Made by a program: the position numbers and the translations under genes. DNA of 64,000 bases from Nocardioides albus (GTDB lineage: Bacteria; Actinomycetota; Actinomycetes; Propionibacteriales; Nocardioidaceae), in NCBI RefSeq assembly GCF_014648255.1, contig NZ_BMQT01000009.1, positions 239,764-303,763 on the forward strand. Reading direction: 5' to 3'. Positions 24,397-33,867 of this stretch are shown here, in pieces. The notes under the pieces were generated by a model. That model had not been told where the DNA came from and ran no database searches. It worked only from the letters and a program-made list of their open reading frames with translations. Within the stretch, counting starts at the first letter, position 1; every line of letters starts with the position of its first letter.

Positions 24397-25640
24397 GACT
24401 TCTCCCCATGGATCGGCAGGTGGGCCGAGACCGCAGTGCCTTCCCCGAGCGTGCTCTCGACGTCGAGGCCACCACCGAGCTCCCGCAGGCGCGCCCGCAT
24501 GAAGCGTAGGCCGTAGCTGGAGGATCCGGCCCCGGCCTCCCGCTCCCAGGCGGCGACGTCGAAGCCGGCACCGTCGTCGCTGATGTCCAGGCGCACGGAG
24601 TCATGGTCGTCGGTCAGCGTGACGACGGCCCGGGTCGCACCGGCGTGGAGACGTACGTTGGCGAGCGCTGACTGCGCGGTGCGGAGCAGCGCGACCTCGA
24701 CCTCGGTCCGCAGCAGCGGGAGCGTGTCGTCGACATGGAGCTCGACGTGCAGCCCGGCCTCCTCGTGGGTGCGGTCGAGCATCCGCCGAAGCGCCGAGGT
24801 GAGGGCGGCGTCCTCGAGCTCGGCCGGCGCCAGGGCCTCGACGATCCGGCGTACGTCCGCGAGACTGTCGCCCGCCAGCGCCTCGACCTGCGCGAACGTG
24901 CGCGACGACTCCGGGTCCGTGGTGCGGTTGCGTCCGGCGTGAGTGAGGAGCCGGATCGAGGAGAGCGCCTGGGCGATGGTGTCGTGGATGTCCCGGGAGA
25001 TCCGGGTGCGCTCGGCGACCGCGCCGGAGTGCCGCTGTGCGAGCGCGAGCTCGTCCTGGAGCTCGGCCATCTCCTGCTGCGCGCTCCGCAGGGAGGTCAC
25101 CAGCCGCTCACGCTCGGCGGCGTCCCGGAGGAGCTGCAGGTAGCCGCGGGAGATGCCGAAGGCAAAGACGCCGCCGATGACCGGCCCGAACACGTCGGCA
25201 TAGCTGGTCGTGCCACGGCCCAGGACCGGGGCGACGATCACGACCGCGAGGACGAGCGCCGAGAAGAGCAGGCCCCATCGCAGCGGCAGCAGGTGACCGG
25301 CGAGCAGCCACAGCAGGAAGGCGAGCCAGACGAACTCGGCCGAGACCGCCACCGCGGCTGTCCAGATGGCCGCGAACCCGACCAGCCACCACACCGGGAG
25401 ACGGCGCCAGCGTGTCCGACGCGGCAGGATCGTTCCGGCGGTGTGCCACAGCAGGATCGCGAGCCCGGAGACGACCGCAGCGGGAACCGCGACGCCGTCG
25501 CCGACGGCACGAGCGACGCCGATCGCCGTCAGCACGACCGCGATGACGTGCTGCCCGATCTCCATCGCCCGCACCGTCAGACCGGCCGGAGCCGAGTCCG
25601 AGGATCCGGGCCGCCACAGCGGCGCGTGTACGACACTCAT
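24393..25640 (-). CDS. NarL-type sensor histidine kinase
   Basis: A 415-residue membrane kinase. Five or six hydrophobic segments fill residues about 30-160 with very short loops, as in intramembrane-sensing kinases. A HisKA_3 domain follows, with the phospho-accepting His219 in RTRISRDIHDTIAQAL, and an ATPase domain ends GLRFMRARLRELGGGLDVE. The ATG overlaps the MMPL stop by ATGA, which decides the start; an internal ATG 25 codons on is possible. Such kinases often sense envelope stress or membrane-active compounds, and its link to an MMPL transporter fits that. Confidence 0.93.
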   Translation of the reverse strand: MSVVHAPLWRPGSSDSAPAGLTVRAMEIGQHVIAVVLTAIGVARAVGDGVAVPAAVVSGLAILLWHTAGTILPRRTRWRRLPVWWLVGFAAIWTAAVAVSAEFVWLAFLLWLLAGHLLPLRWGLLFSALVLAVVIVAPVLGRGTTSYADVFGPVIGGVFAFGISRGYLQLLRDAAERERLVTSLRSAQQEMAELQDELALAQRHSGAVAERTRISRDIHDTIAQALSSIRLLTHAGRNRTTDPESSRTFAQVEALAGDSLADVRRIVEALAPAELEDAALTSALRRMLDRTHEEAGLHVELHVDDTLPLLRTEVEVALLRTAQSALANVRLHAGATRAVVTLTDDHDSVRLDISDDGAGFDVAAWEREAGAGSSSYGLRFMRARLRELGGGLDVESTLGEGTAVSAHLPIHGEKS

Positions 25641-27709
25641 GGGTTCAACTCGCCCTCCTGCAGGCGTCCCGGCCACCAGATACGGTCGCCGACCAGGCTG
25701 AAGATCGCCGGCACGATCACCGTACGCACCACCAGAGTGTCCACGACGACGCCCACACCGACGATGAGGCCCAGCTGTCCGAGGGTGACCAACGGGAGCA
25801 CCCCGAGCGCGGCGAACACGGCGGCCAGCACGATCCCGGCGCTGGTGATCACGTTGCCGGTGTGGGCGACCGCCTCGACCATGCCCGCCCGGGTGCCCAG
25901 CCTCGTCGCGTCCGCGCGCGCCCGGTGGACGAGGAAGATCGTGTAGTCGATCCCCAGCGCGACCAGGAACAGGAAGGCCAGGATCGGCACCTGCAGGTCG
26001 AGCTCCTGCCGGTCGAAGACGATCCGGCTCAGCCAGGCACCGGCCCCGATCGCGGCGACCGCGCTGGCGAGGTTCACCAGGAGCAGCAGCGCCGGAGCGA
26101 CCAGCGAACGCAGCAGCACGAGGAGCACCAGGAAGCTCACCGCGAGCACCAGCGGTGCGACCAGCAGCAGGTCGCGCTCGCCTCCGTCTCGCGCGTCCAG
26201 CTCGGTGGCGACCGCACCGCCGACCTTCGCCTCCGCGCCCGCGATCGGATGGACGGCGTCGCGGAGCTCGGTGATCTGGTCGAGGCTCTGCTCGGTCCCG
26301 GGCGAGTAGGCGCTGGTCACCGCGATCTTCGTGATGGAGCCGTCGTCCGTCGTCCCGGCCGGACGGGCACGCACCACGCCCTCGATCTCTCCCACGGCCG
26401 CGACCACCTGGTCGGCCGCCGAGGTGTCGGCGATGACGTACACCGGCTGGGCCTCCCCCGGCGGGAAGTGGGCCGACATCTTCTCCAGACCGGCAGCCGA
26501 CTCGGACTGCACCCGGAACCTCTCGACCTGGTCGAGCCCGACCGAGGTGCCGAACAGCCCCGTGGCCATCACCGCGAGCAGCGCGAGCCCACCGATCAGG
26601 CTGATCGCCGGACGCTTCGCCACCCGGGATGCGACCGCACGCCACGTACGTCCCTGGCTCCGGGCCTCGCCAGGACGAGGGATGAACGGCCAGAACAGCC
26701 TGCGACCGCACACCGCCAGGAATGGCGGCAGCACGAACAGCACCGCGGCGACAGCGATCAGGAGACCGATCGCAGCCGGGATCCCCAGCCCACGGGTCAT
26801 CGGGATCGTGGCGAAGACGAGGGCCAGCAGGGCGAGCACCACTGTCACGTTCGAGGCGACCACCGCCGGCACCGTCTTCCGCCAGGCCCGGCTCAATGCC
26901 GCTCGGTCGTCGTCGGTCTCCCCCAGCTCCTCGCGGTATCGGGAGATCAGCAGGAGGGCGTAGTTCGTGCCCGCGCCGAACACGAGCACGCTGATGATGC
27001 CCGCGTCGAAGTCGAGGTTCCACAGCACCCCGGCGCCAGCGGTGACCCGCGCGGCCAGCCCGTCGGCGAGCGCGACCACGATCAGCGGGACCAGCCACAG
27101 CACCGGCGAGCGGTAGGTGATGACGAGCAGGACCGCGACGATCAGGATCGTCACCAGCAACAGGGTGACATCAGCGCCCTCGAACGAGGCGGCCATGTCG
27201 GCACCGAAGGCGGGACCACCCGTCACCTGCAGGGTGAGCCTGTCCGGAGCCGACGCCGCGATGTCGGTACGCAGCGCCTTGATCGCCGCCGCCGTCTCGG
27301 CGTCGTCGGCGCCGACCGTGATCGGGGCAGCCAGGACCGCCGCTCTCCCGTCCTCGCTGACCATCGGCGCGGTGGCACCGGTCTCGCCGATCACCGGGAC
27401 GAGCTCTCCAAGGCCTTCGAGATCGGCCTCGGAGAGCTCGCCACCGTCGTCTCGCGAAGCCACGACGAGCGCCGACTGGCGGTCCGCGTCGGGGAACTCC
27501 TCGAGGAGCCGGCTCACCTGCGTCGACTCCGAGTCCACCGGCGCCTGCCCGGACTGGTTCTGCGGCTCGACCCCGCTGAGAAGCCCGAAGAGCGAGCCCA
27601 TCACCATCACCGCGAGCCCGAGCGCCAGCCACGCTCCGCGACGCGAGGTCAACCTGTCTGCGAGATGTGGGCGGGCGGTCGAGCGCGCATGAACCAGTGA
27701 ATCTGCCAT
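25637..27709 (-). CDS. MMPL-family RND transporter
   Basis: A 690-residue membrane protein with the two-fold MMPL layout: one transmembrane helix, an outer domain, five helices (LITYRSPVLWLVPLIVVALADGL in pattern), then a repeat of the same order. The helix-5-type motif GAGTNYALLLISRYREEL near residue 245 and GIDYTIFLVHRARADATR in the second half are the paired family signatures. Such proteins move lipids, siderophores or drugs with proton energy. It heads an operon with its own two-component system. The substrate is unknown. Confidence 0.92.
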   Translation of the reverse strand: MADSLVHARSTARPHLADRLTSRRGAWLALGLAVMVMGSLFGLLSGVEPQNQSGQAPVDSESTQVSRLLEEFPDADRQSALVVASRDDGGELSEADLEGLGELVPVIGETGATAPMVSEDGRAAVLAAPITVGADDAETAAAIKALRTDIAASAPDRLTLQVTGGPAFGADMAASFEGADVTLLLVTILIVAVLLVITYRSPVLWLVPLIVVALADGLAARVTAGAGVLWNLDFDAGIISVLVFGAGTNYALLLISRYREELGETDDDRAALSRAWRKTVPAVVASNVTVVLALLALVFATIPMTRGLGIPAAIGLLIAVAAVLFVLPPFLAVCGRRLFWPFIPRPGEARSQGRTWRAVASRVAKRPAISLIGGLALLAVMATGLFGTSVGLDQVERFRVQSESAAGLEKMSAHFPPGEAQPVYVIADTSAADQVVAAVGEIEGVVRARPAGTTDDGSITKIAVTSAYSPGTEQSLDQITELRDAVHPIAGAEAKVGGAVATELDARDGGERDLLLVAPLVLAVSFLVLLVLLRSLVAPALLLLVNLASAVAAIGAGAWLSRIVFDRQELDLQVPILAFLFLVALGIDYTIFLVHRARADATRLGTRAGMVEAVAHTGNVITSAGIVLAAVFAALGVLPLVTLGQLGLIVGVGVVVDTLVVRTVIVPAIFSLVGDRIWWPGRLQEGELNP

Positions 27710-27793
27710 GCCTGCAACTCCACCAGTCGCGGCGTCTCAGATCATCGCGAGCAAGACTGAATCAGGCCTCAACCAAATGGATGATGCCGCTGG

Positions 27794-28666
27794 TCACTCC
27801 TGCGGCCCGATCACGACGCGGCTGACGACCGGGAGGTGGTCGGAGGCGACCGGATCGGCCATGACGACCTCGGCGGTGACCGGGCGCACGCGATCGGTGA
27901 CGTAGAGGTTGTCGATGCGGCCGTGCGGCTCCTCGGCAGGGTAGGTGAAGCCGTCCCCGCGGCCGGCGACCTCCCACGCGTCGTCGAACGCCGCGGTCAG
28001 CGTGGCGATCTCGGGAGCGTCGGGGTAGGCGTTGAAGTCGCCGACCACGATCGCCGGGTCCGCCTCGTCGACCAGGTCGACGATCTCGGTGGTCTGGTGC
28101 TGCCGGATGTCCTGGGAGCTGTGCTCCAGGTGGGTCGAGTAGAAGTCGAGTCGCTGGCCGCGTACATCGATCGTCGCGCGGAGCAGCCCTCGCTGCTCCT
28201 TGCCGTCGGCGTTGTAGAGATGGGTGTTCTCGCTCGAGACGATCGGGTAGCGGGAGAGCACGGCGGTGCCGTACTGGCTGCGCTCGGTCTGCCCGGCCGG
28301 CGGCGGGGCGTCGAGGTTCGCGCCGTACGCCGAGTGCCAGCCCAGCAGACGCGCCAGCGCCGCCGGCTGGTCGACCCAGCCGCTGCGTGCGGAGTAGTGC
28401 CGGTCGACCTCCTGGAGCCCGACCACGTCGGCCCCGCTGTTCTCGATGACGTCCGCGATCCGCTGGAGGTCGAGCACGGCGTCGGTGCCTTGGGCGTGGT
28501 GGACGTTGAACGTCATGACGTCGACGACCCGTGCGCCGTCGGCGCCGTCGGCGGCGTCAGCATCGTCGGCGGCGGCCGGCGCGGGCACCGCCAACGACAC
28601 CGAACCCAGGAGTAGAAGCGGAAGCAGAAGCGCTGACAACAGACGATGTGGCATGGGGTGACTCAC
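27794..28666 (-). CDS. Secreted endonuclease/exonuclease/phosphatase-family hydrolase
   Basis: A 290-residue exported metal-dependent hydrolase. The signal peptide covers about residues 1-33 (LLSALLLPLLLLGSVSLAVPAPAAA). The catalytic fold shows FNVHHAQG, the metal-binding Glu in VGLQEVDRHYS, VVGDFNAYPD, and the final SDHLPVVS. These enzymes cut phosphodiesters in nucleic acids, sphingomyelin or inositol lipids; which one is not evident. ATGs 12 nt apart give alternative starts within the signal peptide. There is no operon partner: 84 nt separate it from the MMPL start and 108 nt from the stress-protein gene, and neither gap shows anything clear. Confidence 0.88.
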   Translation of the reverse strand: MSHPMPHRLLSALLLPLLLLGSVSLAVPAPAAADDADAADGADGARVVDVMTFNVHHAQGTDAVLDLQRIADVIENSGADVVGLQEVDRHYSARSGWVDQPAALARLLGWHSAYGANLDAPPPAGQTERSQYGTAVLSRYPIVSSENTHLYNADGKEQRGLLRATIDVRGQRLDFYSTHLEHSSQDIRQHQTTEIVDLVDEADPAIVVGDFNAYPDAPEIATLTAAFDDAWEVAGRGDGFTYPAEEPHGRIDNLYVTDRVRPVTAEVVMADPVASDHLPVVSRVVIGPQE

Positions 28667-28774
28667 TCTCCGTCAGAGACCGAAGCCCGAACGCTACGGC
28701 CGCCACCGGTCACCCCGACGGCACCGAGACGAACGACGCCGGAACATCGGGCCACCCGGGTGCGGCCCGTGCCG

Positions 28775-29161
28775 TCATGATGGCACCGCCCGATCCACGG
28801 CGCTCGGCTTTACGGCCAGCACAGGGCAGGTGGCGTCGAGCAGAATCCGCTGAGCGGTGCTGCCGAAGACCAGCTTGCCGACCGGCGTCCGGGCACGGAG
28901 ACCCACGACGATCAGGCGCGAGTCGAGCCGCTGGGCCACCTGGATGACGGTGTCGCTGGGGTCACCGAGGTCTCCGTGCTCGATCACGACCCGGCCGGCG
29001 AGATCCGGCCATCGAGCTGCGATCTCGTCGATCTCGGGAACCTGCTCGTCCCGTACTGCTGCGACGAGAACCACCGTCTCCTCCTCCCGGGACTCAGCGA
29101 CCGCGGCCGTGACAGCTGCGTGTCCGGGCGGGGTGTCTGCATAGGCGACGACGATGGTCAT
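28775..29161 (-). CDS. Universal stress protein (UspA fold)
   Basis: A single-domain protein of 128 residues. The end of the fold carries the nucleotide-binding-type G-X2-G-X9-G(S/T) pattern as VVGLRARTPVGKLVFGSTAQRILLDATCPVLAV. The start MTIVVAYAD is preceded by GAAAGGAA. It follows the TctA-TctB gene by 42 nt on the same strand and may be part of that transport operon; stand-alone Usp genes beside TRAP or Tct transporters are known. Its role there is unclear. Confidence 0.88.
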   Translation of the reverse strand: MTIVVAYADTPPGHAAVTAAVAESREEETVVLVAAVRDEQVPEIDEIAARWPDLAGRVVIEHGDLGDPSDTVIQVAQRLDSRLIVVGLRARTPVGKLVFGSTAQRILLDATCPVLAVKPSAVDRAVPS

Positions 29162-29203
29162 CGGTGTTCCTTTCGGTGAAGCGAACATGGGCAGAAGGCC
29201 TGG

Positions 29204-31267
29204 TCACTGCAGCAGACCCAGGGGCAGGTCGACCGGCAACAGCGAGGGCAGCGCCACCAGGACCGCGCTGAGCACGAGGGTGTAGATGATCGCCGTGCGT
29301 GGGCGGACGCGGGCTGCGTAAAGGAGGAACAAGGGCGTGAAGACCAGGGTCGCCGCGACATAACCGCCGGCCATGACGAGGACCAGGAACGCCGCCATCG
29401 CTGCGAAGGTCCGCACCGCGATCATCAGGTCCTGGCGGCGAGCCAGGGACCGGGCATCGATTCTCGGCTCCACGCGAGTGGCGAGCATGGTCGCCCCGGA
29501 CGAACCAGTCGGCTCGTCGACGACTCCGCTGTGGTCTCGCCGGGACCCCCGCGGCCGCACCCGGAGCTCCTGCCAGGTCAGGACAGCCGCCACGGCCAGG
29601 CCGCCCAGCGCCACGAGGCGAGGCATCAGTCGCGCCTCCGCGGAGAACGACCCGCTCACCCAGAACGCTCCTGCGAAGACCAGGACCGCGATGACCGCGA
29701 CCCCGAGGGACCAGGGCGTACGCGCCAGCGAACCCTCCAGCTCGTCGCCGTCCTTGTCATCGTTCTCGTGCTCGTCCCGGTGACCGTCGTCAACCGCACC
29801 GGTGGCCTTCCGAAGCCGCTTGACCACGGCCCACAGCACCGGCACGACCAGCAGCGCAGCGAAGATCAGCACACCGGGTCGCGCGACCCAGGAGGCACCG
29901 TCGTACAGGCTGGCGGTCAGGTAGTAGTAGCGCTCCATCGGGATGGCCAGGACGAAGCCGATCAGGAACGGAGCCCGCGGCATCCCGGTGGCCTTGAGGA
30001 AGAAGCCGACCACACCGAGCGCGACCATCACCCACAGGTCTCCGATCTGGCCACCTTCTTGGAATGCGCCCAAGAGCATGATCACGAGAAGGCCCGGCCC
30101 GAGCACGGCGAACGGCACCTTGGTGAGCTTGGCGAGAGACCCTGTCGCCAGGAAGCAGAGGAAGGCGCCGGCGACGGAGGCGATCGCGAAGGCCCAGACG
30201 ATGAGGTACATCAGGTCGAGGTGTTCGGTGACGATCGCGGGGCCCGGCTGGATGCCGTACGTCAGCAGCATCCCGAGCAGCATCGCCGACGGGACGCCGC
30301 CGGGGATGCCGAAGAGGAAGGTCGGGATCAGGTCGCCGGCCTCGACGGAGTTGTTGGCACTCTCCGGACCGACGATGCCGCGAGGGTCACCCTTGCCGAA
30401 CTTCCGCTTGTCCTTGGCGGTGGCGACCGCCTGCCCGTAGGCGAGCCAGGTGCCGGCGGTGGCGCCGACCCCGGGGAGCACGCCGGCCCAGATGCCGATC
30501 AGCGCACCGCGGATGACGTGTGTCCAGTGGGTCAGCCACTCGCGGATGCCGGCTCCCCAGCCGCCGATGAGCTCCACCGGCTTCTCGGTGACTCGTCGCT
30601 GGCCGACCCGGCTGGCGATCTCGGCGAGCCCGAAGACACCCAGCGCGACGGCGACCAGCGAGATGCCGTCGCTGAGGAACAGCGACCCGAAGGAGAACCG
30701 CTCCTCGGCCGTGGTGGGCGAGGTGCCGACGAGTCCGAGCAGGATCCCGAGCAGGCCGGCGGTCAGGCCCTTGACGACGTTGCCGCGCGAGAGGACGGCG
30801 GCGAGCGAGACCCCGAGGATGGTCAGCATGAAGAGCTCCGGGCTGCCGAAAGACAGCACCAGGGGCCGGGCCAGCGGGATGGCGAGCGTGAGTCCTACCG
30901 CTCCGATCAGGCCGCCGGCCATCGAGGAGAGGAAGGCGAGGGACAAGGCGCGTTTGGCCTGTCCTTGTCGCGCCATGGAGTAGCCGTCGAGCATCGTCAC
31001 GCTGGCGGAGGCGGAGCCGGGTGCGCCCAGCAGGACGGCGGCGACCGTGTCAGAGGTGTGCACCACGGCGAGTGCTCCGATGAGCATCGCGAGTGCGGGC
31101 TCGGGTTCCATGCCGAACGTGACCGGGAGGAGGATCGCCACCGCGCCCGTGCCACCGAGACCCGGGATCAGGCCGATGACCAGGCCGGCGACCACGCCGA
31201 CGGCGAGCATCATGAGAAGCGAGGGATCGGCCAGAGAGGCCAAAGCCGAGAAGGCTGCGTCAGTCAT
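29204..31267 (-). CDS. Tripartite tricarboxylate transporter, fused TctA-TctB
   Basis: A 687-residue membrane protein. Residues about 1-500 are the large TctA permease with its signature GLVIGLIPGLGGTGAVAILLP and a second copy (GVLPGVGATAGTWLAYG), about 12 helices. After a charged loop (DDGHRDEHENDDKDGDELEG) there follow four or five helices that match the small TctB subunit (DUF1468). In most bacteria TctA and TctB are separate proteins of about 500 and 150 residues. It imports a carboxylate (citrate or aconitate-like) driven by an ion gradient, with the substrate delivered by TctC, encoded 10 nt upstream. Confidence 0.9.
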   Translation of the reverse strand: MTDAAFSALASLADPSLLMMLAVGVVAGLVIGLIPGLGGTGAVAILLPVTFGMEPEPALAMLIGALAVVHTSDTVAAVLLGAPGSASASVTMLDGYSMARQGQAKRALSLAFLSSMAGGLIGAVGLTLAIPLARPLVLSFGSPELFMLTILGVSLAAVLSRGNVVKGLTAGLLGILLGLVGTSPTTAEERFSFGSLFLSDGISLVAVALGVFGLAEIASRVGQRRVTEKPVELIGGWGAGIREWLTHWTHVIRGALIGIWAGVLPGVGATAGTWLAYGQAVATAKDKRKFGKGDPRGIVGPESANNSVEAGDLIPTFLFGIPGGVPSAMLLGMLLTYGIQPGPAIVTEHLDLMYLIVWAFAIASVAGAFLCFLATGSLAKLTKVPFAVLGPGLLVIMLLGAFQEGGQIGDLWVMVALGVVGFFLKATGMPRAPFLIGFVLAIPMERYYYLTASLYDGASWVARPGVLIFAALLVVPVLWAVVKRLRKATGAVDDGHRDEHENDDKDGDELEGSLARTPWSLGVAVIAVLVFAGAFWVSGSFSAEARLMPRLVALGGLAVAAVLTWQELRVRPRGSRRDHSGVVDEPTGSSGATMLATRVEPRIDARSLARRQDLMIAVRTFAAMAAFLVLVMAGGYVAATLVFTPLFLLYAARVRPRTAIIYTLVLSAVLVALPSLLPVDLPLGLLQ

Positions 31268-31277
31268 GTGTCTGCCC

Positions 31278-32477
31278 TCAGTCGATCGTGATGTCGTAGT
31301 CGGTCTCGAGCAGCTCGAGGACGTCTTGACGGACGCTCTCGTCCACCTGGTACGCCTCGCCGATCCGCTCGGGGAGGTCGGCTGAGGCGTCGAGCGGGTA
31401 GCCGCCGAGCACCTCGGCGGCGGACTTCTGGAACGCGGGATCGGCACCCATCTCGTCGGCCGTGGAGCGCAGCAGCTCGACCGCCTCGTCCGGTGTGTCC
31501 TCAGGCACCCAGAGCGCCTTCTGGTAGGTGTAGGTCAGCGCCAGGATGGCGCGGTAGGTCTCCAGCGCCTCGGGGTCCGGCTGCTTGCCATGGAGCTTCT
31601 CGTACGCCTCGACGACGGTCGGCAGGTCCGGGAAGTTGGGATCGCGCACGATCTCGCCGTCCTCGTTCACCTGCCCCAGCGAGAAGAGCGGCACCGCGGT
31701 GCCGTCCTCGACGAGCGGCTCGACCGCGGGCTCGTACGACGAGGTCGTCTGGTAGTCGATGTCGACCTCGCCGCGCTGGAGCGCGAGGTTGACCGGGCCG
31801 CGGCCCTCGAAGCCGAAGGTCGAGTCGATGTCGGCCGAGAGGAGGTCGAAGGCCAGCATCGTGGTGAGGTCGAGACTGGTCGCCGCGATGCCGCCGAAGA
31901 TGAGCGGCTCGTCCCGGTCGACGAGGTCTTCGACCCCGCGTACGCCGGCACCGGTCCGGGCGTAGACGACTGCCCCGGTGCCGTTGGCCAGGACGGGTCG
32001 CAGCTTGTTGAAGTCGTATCTCACCGCCGGCATGTCGAGGAGGTAGGGCACCACCGTCGATGCCGTGCTGACCAGCACCTCGGTTCCATCGGTCTTCGCC
32101 GAGGTCATGAAGTGGTTGGTTCCGACGATGCCCTCACCGCCGTCGTCGTTGACCGGAGCCAGGCCGGGTGATCCCGGGACCGCCTCGGTCAGCTCGGCTC
32201 CGACGAACCGCGCCCAGGTGTCCGTGCCGCCGCCCTCGGCCAGCGGGATCATCATCTCGACGGTCTCACCCGAGTAGTCGCCATCGGCCGTGGAGGCGGC
32301 CGGGTTCAAGAAGTCCCCGCCCAGGACGGAGACGCCCACCGCCAGCGCGGTGAAGCCTGCCAGTACGGCGCCGGCGAGTCGCGGGGTCGGCGCGGCACGT
32401 TCCGGCGGATCCTGCGTGGCGCCGGCCTCCGCATCGGCGGTCGTGGCCACGTCCTCTTCTTCGACGTGCTGGGTCAT
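31278..32477 (-). CDS. TctC-type substrate-binding protein
   Basis: A 399-residue extracytoplasmic solute receptor of the tripartite tricarboxylate family. An unusually long N-terminal cytoplasmic stretch of about 35 residues precedes the hydrophobic anchor (LAGAVLAGFTALAVGVSVLGG), which makes it more likely membrane-anchored than a lipoprotein. The ligand motif MMIPLAEGGGTDTWARFV resembles the family's P-x-GG(G)-D. It lies 58 nt downstream of the PrpF-like gene, with a short hairpin between them, and directly before its permease. Confidence 0.88.
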   Translation of the reverse strand: MTQHVEEEDVATTADAEAGATQDPPERAAPTPRLAGAVLAGFTALAVGVSVLGGDFLNPAASTADGDYSGETVEMMIPLAEGGGTDTWARFVGAELTEAVPGSPGLAPVNDDGGEGIVGTNHFMTSAKTDGTEVLVSTASTVVPYLLDMPAVRYDFNKLRPVLANGTGAVVYARTGAGVRGVEDLVDRDEPLIFGGIAATSLDLTTMLAFDLLSADIDSTFGFEGRGPVNLALQRGEVDIDYQTTSSYEPAVEPLVEDGTAVPLFSLGQVNEDGEIVRDPNFPDLPTVVEAYEKLHGKQPDPEALETYRAILALTYTYQKALWVPEDTPDEAVELLRSTADEMGADPAFQKSAAEVLGGYPLDASADLPERIGEAYQVDESVRQDVLELLETDYDITID

Positions 32478-32503
32478 GAGTTCCTCCAGGTGAAGCGAGC
32501 CTC

Positions 32504-32520
32504 ACACGGGCATCCCGTGT
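32504..32520. other. Short intercistronic hairpin
   Basis: ACACGGG and CCCGTGT pair around CAT, between the PrpF-like and TctC genes. No T-run follows, so it is more likely an mRNA processing or stability element than a terminator. Confidence 0.45.
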
Positions 32521-32535
32521 CAAGAGGTCAGATGG

Positions 32536-33645
32536 TCAAGCCGATGCGGACGGCAGCAGCGGCGGTTCCGGCAGCACGACGGATCCGTGGGCGAGTCGGC
32601 GGTAGGTGCGTACGACGCCGACGACGGGGACGCCGTTGTGCTCCTCGGCGAAGGTGCTGACGCTGCCCGCGGGCGTGCCGAGCCGCAGGCCGGTGGCGGA
32701 CCGCCGTTCGGGGACGAGGTCGTGGACCACTGTTCCGGGCGCATCGGCGGCCAGCGTGAGCGCCACCGAGCCGGTCACCGGGACTGCCGGATGGAAGCGC
32801 CCCATCGACAGCATGCGGACACTCAGATCGGCCCATTCCTCGCTCGCTGGATCGGAGGCGGCGACCAGAGCGAGCTTCGGAACGGCCCGAGCGACGGCCT
32901 CCGGGGTCGGCGCGAGCCCCATCAGGACACCCGCCTCCCGGCGTACGGCATCGAGACGGGCGAGAAGCCCGGGCACCGCGTCGAGCTCGGCGATGTCCTC
33001 GTCACCGCGCACACCGAAGTCGGCGGCGCGGGCGGCGACGACCGGGGCGCCGGCGTCGACCAGTGTGACGACCACGCCCCCGACGGACTCGGACAGGGCG
33101 TCACGCTGGTGCCCTGTGGGGAAGAGCCGTCCGGTGCTGCGGCCAGCCGGGTCGACGAAGCCCATCCGCACCGGAGCGCCCAGGAAGGGAACCCCGGGGA
33201 TGGTCTCGGATGCGTCCTCGTCGAGCACGCCTCCGGGGGTCGGAACGCGCTGGAGGATGAGCTGGTCGGTGTTGGTGTTGAGCACCCGGACGGCAGTCTC
33301 CGGCGCCCCGGTGCGTACCCATCCCTCGCGGATCGCGAACGACGCGACCACCGCGGAGCAGTTTCCGCAGTTGCTCCCCCAGTCGACCTTGGCCTCCTCG
33401 ATGCCGATCTGGGCGAAGGTGTACTCCACATCCACCCCGGATGCCGCCGAGGGCGCGAGGATGACCGCCTTGCTCGTGGTCGACGTACCGCCGCCGACGC
33501 CATCGACCTGGCGGTGGTCAGGGCTGCCGTAGATCCGCAGCAGCACCTCGTCGACGGACAGGTCCGGGACCTGCAGGTCGTCGCGACGGAAGACCCAGCA
33601 CTTGCTGGTGCCACCCCGCATCCATGTCGCGGCGATCTCGCGCAT
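32536..33645 (-). CDS. PrpF-family isomerase (methylaconitate/aconitate-type)
   Basis: A 369-residue enzyme of the PrpF family, which shifts double bonds in tricarboxylates (2-methylaconitate, aconitate, oxalomesaconate). The N-terminus MREIAATWMRGGTSKCWVF is typical; the conserved lysine lies in STTSKAVIL (Lys59) and the catalytic Cys in WGSNCGNCSAVV (Cys93). The start has a perfect AGGAGG. As first gene of an operon with a tricarboxylate transporter, it probably converts the imported acid into a TCA-cycle intermediate. trans-Aconitate is one sensible substrate, by inference. Confidence 0.9.
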   Translation of the reverse strand: MREIAATWMRGGTSKCWVFRRDDLQVPDLSVDEVLLRIYGSPDHRQVDGVGGGTSTTSKAVILAPSAASGVDVEYTFAQIGIEEAKVDWGSNCGNCSAVVASFAIREGWVRTGAPETAVRVLNTNTDQLILQRVPTPGGVLDEDASETIPGVPFLGAPVRMGFVDPAGRSTGRLFPTGHQRDALSESVGGVVVTLVDAGAPVVAARAADFGVRGDEDIAELDAVPGLLARLDAVRREAGVLMGLAPTPEAVARAVPKLALVAASDPASEEWADLSVRMLSMGRFHPAVPVTGSVALTLAADAPGTVVHDLVPERRSATGLRLGTPAGSVSTFAEEHNGVPVVGVVRTYRRLAHGSVVLPEPPLLPSASA

Positions 33646-33867
33646 ATTGCCTCCTGAGCCGAGCCGTCCGGGCTTTCCGGACCTACACAGACTGGAGCCG
33701 CGTGACTTGTAGCACAATCACGAGATGGAACATGATCATGTAGCAAAACTGCATGCATCGGAGGCGCTCGGGAACCGCCTGCGCGCGCGGCCGCGTGTCG
33801 CCGCCGCTGAAGCAGTACTGCACGCCCCTACATAGCCATGTAGAAGATCTTCATGGAGACTGGAGCC
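33646..33867. promoter_or_regulatory. Divergent prpF/LysR promoter region with palindromes
   Basis: This 222-nt gap holds CTACAT-AGCC-ATGTAG (33828-33843) and CATGATCATG (33731-33740), both partly repeated as TGTAGCA motifs nearby (33708 and 33739). LysR-type regulators usually bind such sites between themselves and a divergent target. The likely target is the PrpF/Tct operon. Confidence 0.55.

Noticed and set aside
24393..27098. A 901-codon fusion of MMPL and kinase
   Set aside because: The upstream half is the wrong frame of the MMPL gene; the kinase starts at the ATGA overlap.
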